Source: Bacteroidia bacterium
GTDB taxonomy: Bacteria; Bacteroidota; Bacteroidia; Cytophagales; Cyclobacteriaceae
Assembly (NCBI GenBank): GCA_025356795.1
Contig: JANXRR010000095.1
Location: 1 to 9,208, forward strand
Length of the DNA stretch: 9,208 bases
Direction: 5' to 3'
Below, in pieces: positions 7,093-9,208 of the stretch. The notes beneath the pieces are model-generated. The model saw only the letters and a program-made list of their open reading frames with translations, made no database searches and had not been told where the DNA came from. Within the stretch, counting starts at the first letter, position 1. Every line of letters begins with the position of its first letter. The position numbers and the translations under genes were made by a program.

Positions 7093-7396
7093 ATATTGTT
7101 AACGAAAATATTAAACGCCTTCTTTTTCAGATAGTTATAAAATTGCAAGCAAAAGCCGAAATAGTATTCCACAAAATTTATCACTTATCAACATTATCTT
7201 AAAGTCACTAGTTAAAACGCTGATAATCTGAATTATATTAATCGTTTGATAAAGCCATTATTTGTGGACAACTTTTATAGTGATATTTTAGAAGGCTCTG
7301 TTTTTCACCTATTTAGGTAATTTTAGGCGGCCTCTTCCTAATTTAAACAGATTAAAATGAGATCTTTTAAAGGAAGATCTTTAACAAGGAATCTTG
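7093..7396. other. AT-rich non-coding stretch upstream of the thioredoxin operon
   Basis: About 300 bases without a gene-like reading frame. The region is strikingly AT-rich. It contains the cluster of TTATC motifs (7178-7271), a short inverted repeat ACCTA-TT-TAGGT near 7309-7320, and the hairpins described around 7360-7399. It presumably holds the promoter of the minus-strand thioredoxin operon. I see no tRNA, riboswitch or transposon end. Confidence 0.5.
7178..7271. promoter_or_regulatory. Cluster of DnaA-box-like TTATC motifs in symmetric arrangement
   Basis: Three TTATC-type nine-mers lie on the + strand: TTATCACTT (7178-7186), TTATCAACA (7185-7193) and TTATCTTAA (7194-7202). Three lie on the - strand: TTATCAGCG (7226-7218), TTATCAAAC (7252-7244) and TTGTCCACA (7271-7263). 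Two of them (7185-7193 and 7263-7271) differ from the canonical DnaA box TTATCCACA at one position; the others share only the TTATC core plus scattered bases. A function as DnaA-binding or other regulator-binding sites is inference; AT-rich DNA raises the chance of such motifs. Confidence 0.3.
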
Positions 7397-7399
7397 TTA
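7360..7399 (-). terminator. Two adjacent hairpins at the 3' end of the small minus-strand ORF
   Basis: The first, TAACAAG (7382-7388) / CTTGTTA (7393-7399), is a perfect 7-bp stem with a 4-base loop that includes the stop codon of the small minus-strand ORF. The second, AGATCTT (7360-7366) / AAGATCT (7374-7380), has a 7-bp stem and 7-base loop; read on the minus strand it is followed by CATTTTAATC, a poor U-tract. Together they look like a modest transcription end or mRNA-stabilising structure for that ORF. Confidence 0.35.
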
Positions 7400-7690
7400 T
7401 CGCAATACTCTTCTGGATTTGGAATTGGGAAAATAAATTGCTCTTTTATCGATTGGTTTCCAAACAATTCTTTCAGATGCAGAGTAGGTTTTTGTATACC
7501 AATCTTGATAGTCAACATACTGAATGCAATCTTTCAATAATTCTTTGTCTCTCAGTATCTTTATTATTTTATATATACTAAAAGTAACATTAATTTTGAG
7601 TCTTTGCTCTTCAGGTAATGAGGAGATTCTAACAAAGTCTATTCCTTTATAATTTTCGCCAGTAATCATCATATTATATTCAATTGACAA
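7397..7690 (-). CDS. Small uncharacterised protein, possible orphan gene
   Basis: I do not recognise this 97-residue frame. It reads like a real protein: mixed charged and hydrophobic segments such as GENYKGIDFVRISSLPEEQRLK and ITFSIYK-like helices, then ILRDKELLKDCIQYVDYQDWY, with no signal peptide or membrane segment. The longest form starts at TTG 7690; the first in-frame ATG is at 7672 and gives 91 residues (MMITGENYKG), which I find as likely. An in-frame stop lies just upstream of the TTG. A TAnnTTTG-type element precedes it and two hairpins sit at its end, which supports transcription. The last residues (FPNSKSRRVLR) are basic and unstructured in appearance, so the gene could be a truncated remnant. 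GC is low, like the surrounding non-coding DNA. It points the same way as the thioredoxin operon but is 304 bases away from it. Confidence 0.5.
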   Translation of the reverse strand: MSIEYNMMITGENYKGIDFVRISSLPEEQRLKINVTFSIYKIIKILRDKELLKDCIQYVDYQDWYTKTYSASERIVWKPIDKRAIYFPNSKSRRVLR

Positions 7691-7734
7691 TCTTTATGGT
7701 TCATATTTTAATTTGGTAACCCTATATCAAGAAT

Positions 7735-7742
7735 CAAATTTA
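7735..7742 (-). promoter_or_regulatory. Candidate -7 element upstream of the small minus-strand ORF
   Basis: On the minus strand the bases read TAAATTTG, an exact match to TAnnTTTG. Transcription would begin near 7729, leaving a leader of about 40 bases to the TTG start or about 57 to the ATG. No good TTTG -33 element is visible at the expected distance, so support is partial. Confidence 0.3.
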
Positions 7743-7816
7743 ATACCTTTTTCATTTCATGATTTACATAGTTTACACTTCCTTTTTAAAAGGCTCCCAT
7801 TTAACTCTTCAAACCA

Positions 7817-8743
7817 TTGAAGTCTAATAAATATTTTTTTTTAGGTATAATTTTGTGCTTGTTTGGTTCAATTTGCTTTTCATCTAAAGCTATTTTGGTA
7901 AAATTGGCCTATCGCGACACCCAGGTTGATGCCGTTAGTCTATTGGCATTACGAATGATTTTTTCATTACCTGTCTTTTTTTCTTCGGCATGGTTTATTT
8001 CCAAAAAAGGGAACAATATTAAATTTACTATTAAACAATGGGCCAAAATTGCTTTCATAGGTTGTTTAGGATACTATATAAGTAGTCTTTTAGACTTTAT
8101 CGGACTTCAATTTATATCTGCAAGCACTGAGCGATTGATACTATTTATTTATCCCACATTGGTAGTGGTAATGTCATCCATTGTTTATAAGGAAAGGATC
8201 ACTAAATATCAATGGATAGCTATTATTATCAGTTATACTGGGCTTGCCATTGCCTTTTCTGGGGAAGTTTCTGTTCACCAAGTTTCCACTAATCAATTTT
8301 ACATTGGGGCTATATTAATATTTGCCTGTGCCTTTACTTATGCTGCTTATATTGTTGGTAGTGGCAGATTAATTCCAAAAGTGGGGGCTGCCAAATTTAA
8401 CAGCTATGCAATGGGTTTTGCAGCGGTAGGGGTTATCACTCATTTTTATGTTTCTTCGAATCGCTCGCTTCTCCATCTTGAAACCAACGTTTACGCCTAT
8501 AGTTTTTTAATGGCCATAATTGCAACTGTTATTCCATCGTATCTTATTTCCGAAGCTATTAAAAGAATTGGATCAAACAACTCGGCAATTGTAAGTAGCA
8601 TTGGGCCAGTTTCTACTATTTTACAAGCTTACTTTTTTCTTGGCGAACCCATTTCTGTTCTTCAATTCGTTGGAACATTATTTATTTTAGCTGGTGTATT
8701 ATTGATAAGTGTTAAAAGAAAACCAACATCAACTTCCATATGA
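7817..8743 (+). CDS. EamA-family (DMT superfamily) membrane transporter
   Basis: This 308-residue integral inner-membrane protein has about ten hydrophobic segments arranged as two EamA repeats (roughly residues 8-147 and 163-299). The first repeat opens with FFLGIILCLFGSICFSSKAILVKLAYR, where a small/polar-rich helix followed by KAILVKLAYR is typical of the family, and ends near IAIIISYTGLAIAF. The second ends FLGEPISVLQFVGTLFILAGVLLI, the standard EamA closing helices with the conserved GEP. A basic tail KRKP is cytoplasmic. Such proteins export or import small metabolites (amino acids, nucleobases, cofactors); the substrate cannot be read from sequence. The start is TTG: an in-frame stop lies 15 bases upstream (7802-7804) and the TTG gives the usual MKxxKYFFLG-like start. 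A T9 run (7834-7842) covers codons 6-9. The stop overlaps the next start as ATGA. Confidence 0.88.
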   Translation: MKSNKYFFLGIILCLFGSICFSSKAILVKLAYRDTQVDAVSLLALRMIFSLPVFFSSAWFISKKGNNIKFTIKQWAKIAFIGCLGYYISSLLDFIGLQFISASTERLILFIYPTLVVVMSSIVYKERITKYQWIAIIISYTGLAIAFSGEVSVHQVSTNQFYIGAILIFACAFTYAAYIVGSGRLIPKVGAAKFNSYAMGFAAVGVITHFYVSSNRSLLHLETNVYAYSFLMAIIATVIPSYLISEAIKRIGSNNSAIVSSIGPVSTILQAYFFLGEPISVLQFVGTLFILAGVLLISVKRKPTSTSI

Positions 8744-9208
8744 AAAACCTATTGTTTGCCATCCTTTTAATTCCGTGTCTTTGCTATGCGCAGGGGCAAA
8801 AATTCGCATTTGTATTCCTGAACAAAAAAGCAGACAAAGCAGAATTGCCAAAAGAAGAGGTTGATAAAATAATGGCTGGCCACATGGCCAACATCCAGCG
8901 GCTTGCCAAAGAAGAAAAGTTAATTGCAGCCGGACCTTTTGATGGAGGTGGTGGAATATTTGTTTTTAATTCTACTGACAAAGCGCAAGTCCAAGAATGG
9001 CTTTCTACAGATCCTGGAATACAGGCTAATCGATGGAATGTTGAAATACTTTTATACTCGCCAAGAACAGGTTCTGTTTGCCCTGTAAAAGAGCCGTATG
9101 AAATGATAAGCTATGAGTTTATCCGCTATACGGCTAACATTACCAAGTACAATGTTCAACAAGCACCTGAAACAGCAAAGCAACACGATGACTATCTTAA
9201 AAAAATAA
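8740..9208 (+). CDS. Exported YCII-domain protein (3' end cut by window edge)
   Basis: The frame is open to the window end, giving 156 residues so far (no stop is reached). Residues 1-18 form a signal peptide (MKNLLFAILLIPCLCYAQ). A YCII-like ferredoxin-fold domain follows (about 20-106), with the conserved-looking H48 in MAGHMANIQRL, a GPFDGGGGIFVF turn (65-76), and the final strand NRWNVEILLY. YCII proteins are usually small and cytoplasmic, so an exported form is notable. After a linker, SYEFIRYTANITKYNVQQAPETAKQH-type sequence (from about 124) with another HDDYLKK (149-155) may begin a second YCII-like repeat, but the edge cuts it off. The ATG overlaps the EamA stop (ATGA), which points to translational coupling. 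The biochemical role is unknown. Confidence 0.82.
   Translation, partial: MKNLLFAILLIPCLCYAQGQKFAFVFLNKKADKAELPKEEVDKIMAGHMANIQRLAKEEKLIAAGPFDGGGGIFVFNSTDKAQVQEWLSTDPGIQANRWNVEILLYSPRTGSVCPVKEPYEMISYEFIRYTANITKYNVQQAPETAKQHDDYLKKI

Noticed and set aside
7309..7345. Small inverted repeats (ACCTA-TT-TAGGT; TTAGG...CCTAA) in the AT-rich gap as a terminator or attachment site
   Set aside because: The stems are only 5 bp, with no T-run and no partner copy in the window, so chance is the simplest explanation.
7357..7581. A 74-codon + strand frame in the AT-rich gap
   Set aside because: It is mostly the reverse strand of the more protein-like minus-strand frame, and its hydrophobic W/L/F-rich sequence looks like chance translation of AT-rich DNA.
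7759..7827. A 22-codon frame upstream of the EamA gene as a leader peptide
   Set aside because: It overlaps the TTG start, which is suggestive, but the peptide has no regulatory-codon run and no attenuator hairpin follows; it is kept only as a side note in the TTG/T9 finding.
8784..8981. A 65-codon minus-strand frame at the right end
   Set aside because: It is antisense to the YCII-domain gene, which has a signal peptide, a recognisable domain and a coupled start.
1..9208. A mobile element, phage, CRISPR array or defence system
   Set aside because: No transposase, integrase, terminal repeats with target duplications, spaced direct repeats or nuclease/toxin-antitoxin genes are visible; RecJ here is the standard housekeeping exonuclease.

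Overview
The window is a chromosomal stretch from a Bacteroidota bacterium, most likely of the Cytophagales type. Clues are the LptB-like ATPase followed by a GH3-fold protein, a secreted coiled-coil/SPOR-like protein of a kind common in that group, weak or absent Shine-Dalgarno sequences, TAnnTTTG-type -7 promoter elements, low GC (roughly 35-40% by eye, higher in fumC), and many small secreted proteins. This is a judgement from protein style; no database was searched.

Left part (1-4410), all on the + strand: the 3' four-fifths of a class II fumarate hydratase (fumC, cut by the window edge); a secreted coiled-coil protein with a SPOR-like C-terminus, ended by a strong intrinsic terminator; recJ (single-strand DNA exonuclease), starting only about a dozen bases after that terminator; a perfect 15-bp-stem palindrome; and lptB, the ATPase of the lipopolysaccharide export transporter. 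A weaker terminator-like hairpin overlaps the lptB stop codon.

Middle part (4411-7092): a GH3-family acyl-acid amido synthetase homologue on the + strand with a recognisable Bacteroidota-type promoter almost touching its start codon. It meets, tail to tail with overlapping stop codons, a two-gene minus-strand operon of exported thioredoxin-fold proteins (one TlpA/ResA-like with WCAPC, one PRX_like1-like redoxin with CNSC).

Right part (7093-9208): an AT-rich stretch of about 720 bases that holds one small uncharacterised minus-strand ORF (about 97 aa) flanked by hairpins and a promoter-like motif, and a symmetric cluster of TTATC motifs resembling DnaA boxes. It is followed by an EamA-family (DMT superfamily) membrane transporter with a TTG start and a nine-T run in its first codons. 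That gene overlaps by ATGA an exported YCII-domain protein that runs off the right edge.

Most of the window is housekeeping (TCA cycle, DNA repair, envelope biogenesis, envelope redox). I see no phage, transposase, CRISPR array, RNA gene or defence island. The points most worth a second look are the palindrome between recJ and lptB, the TTATC cluster, the orphan minus-strand ORF, the GH3 enzyme beside lptB, and the EamA/YCII pair with its odd start.
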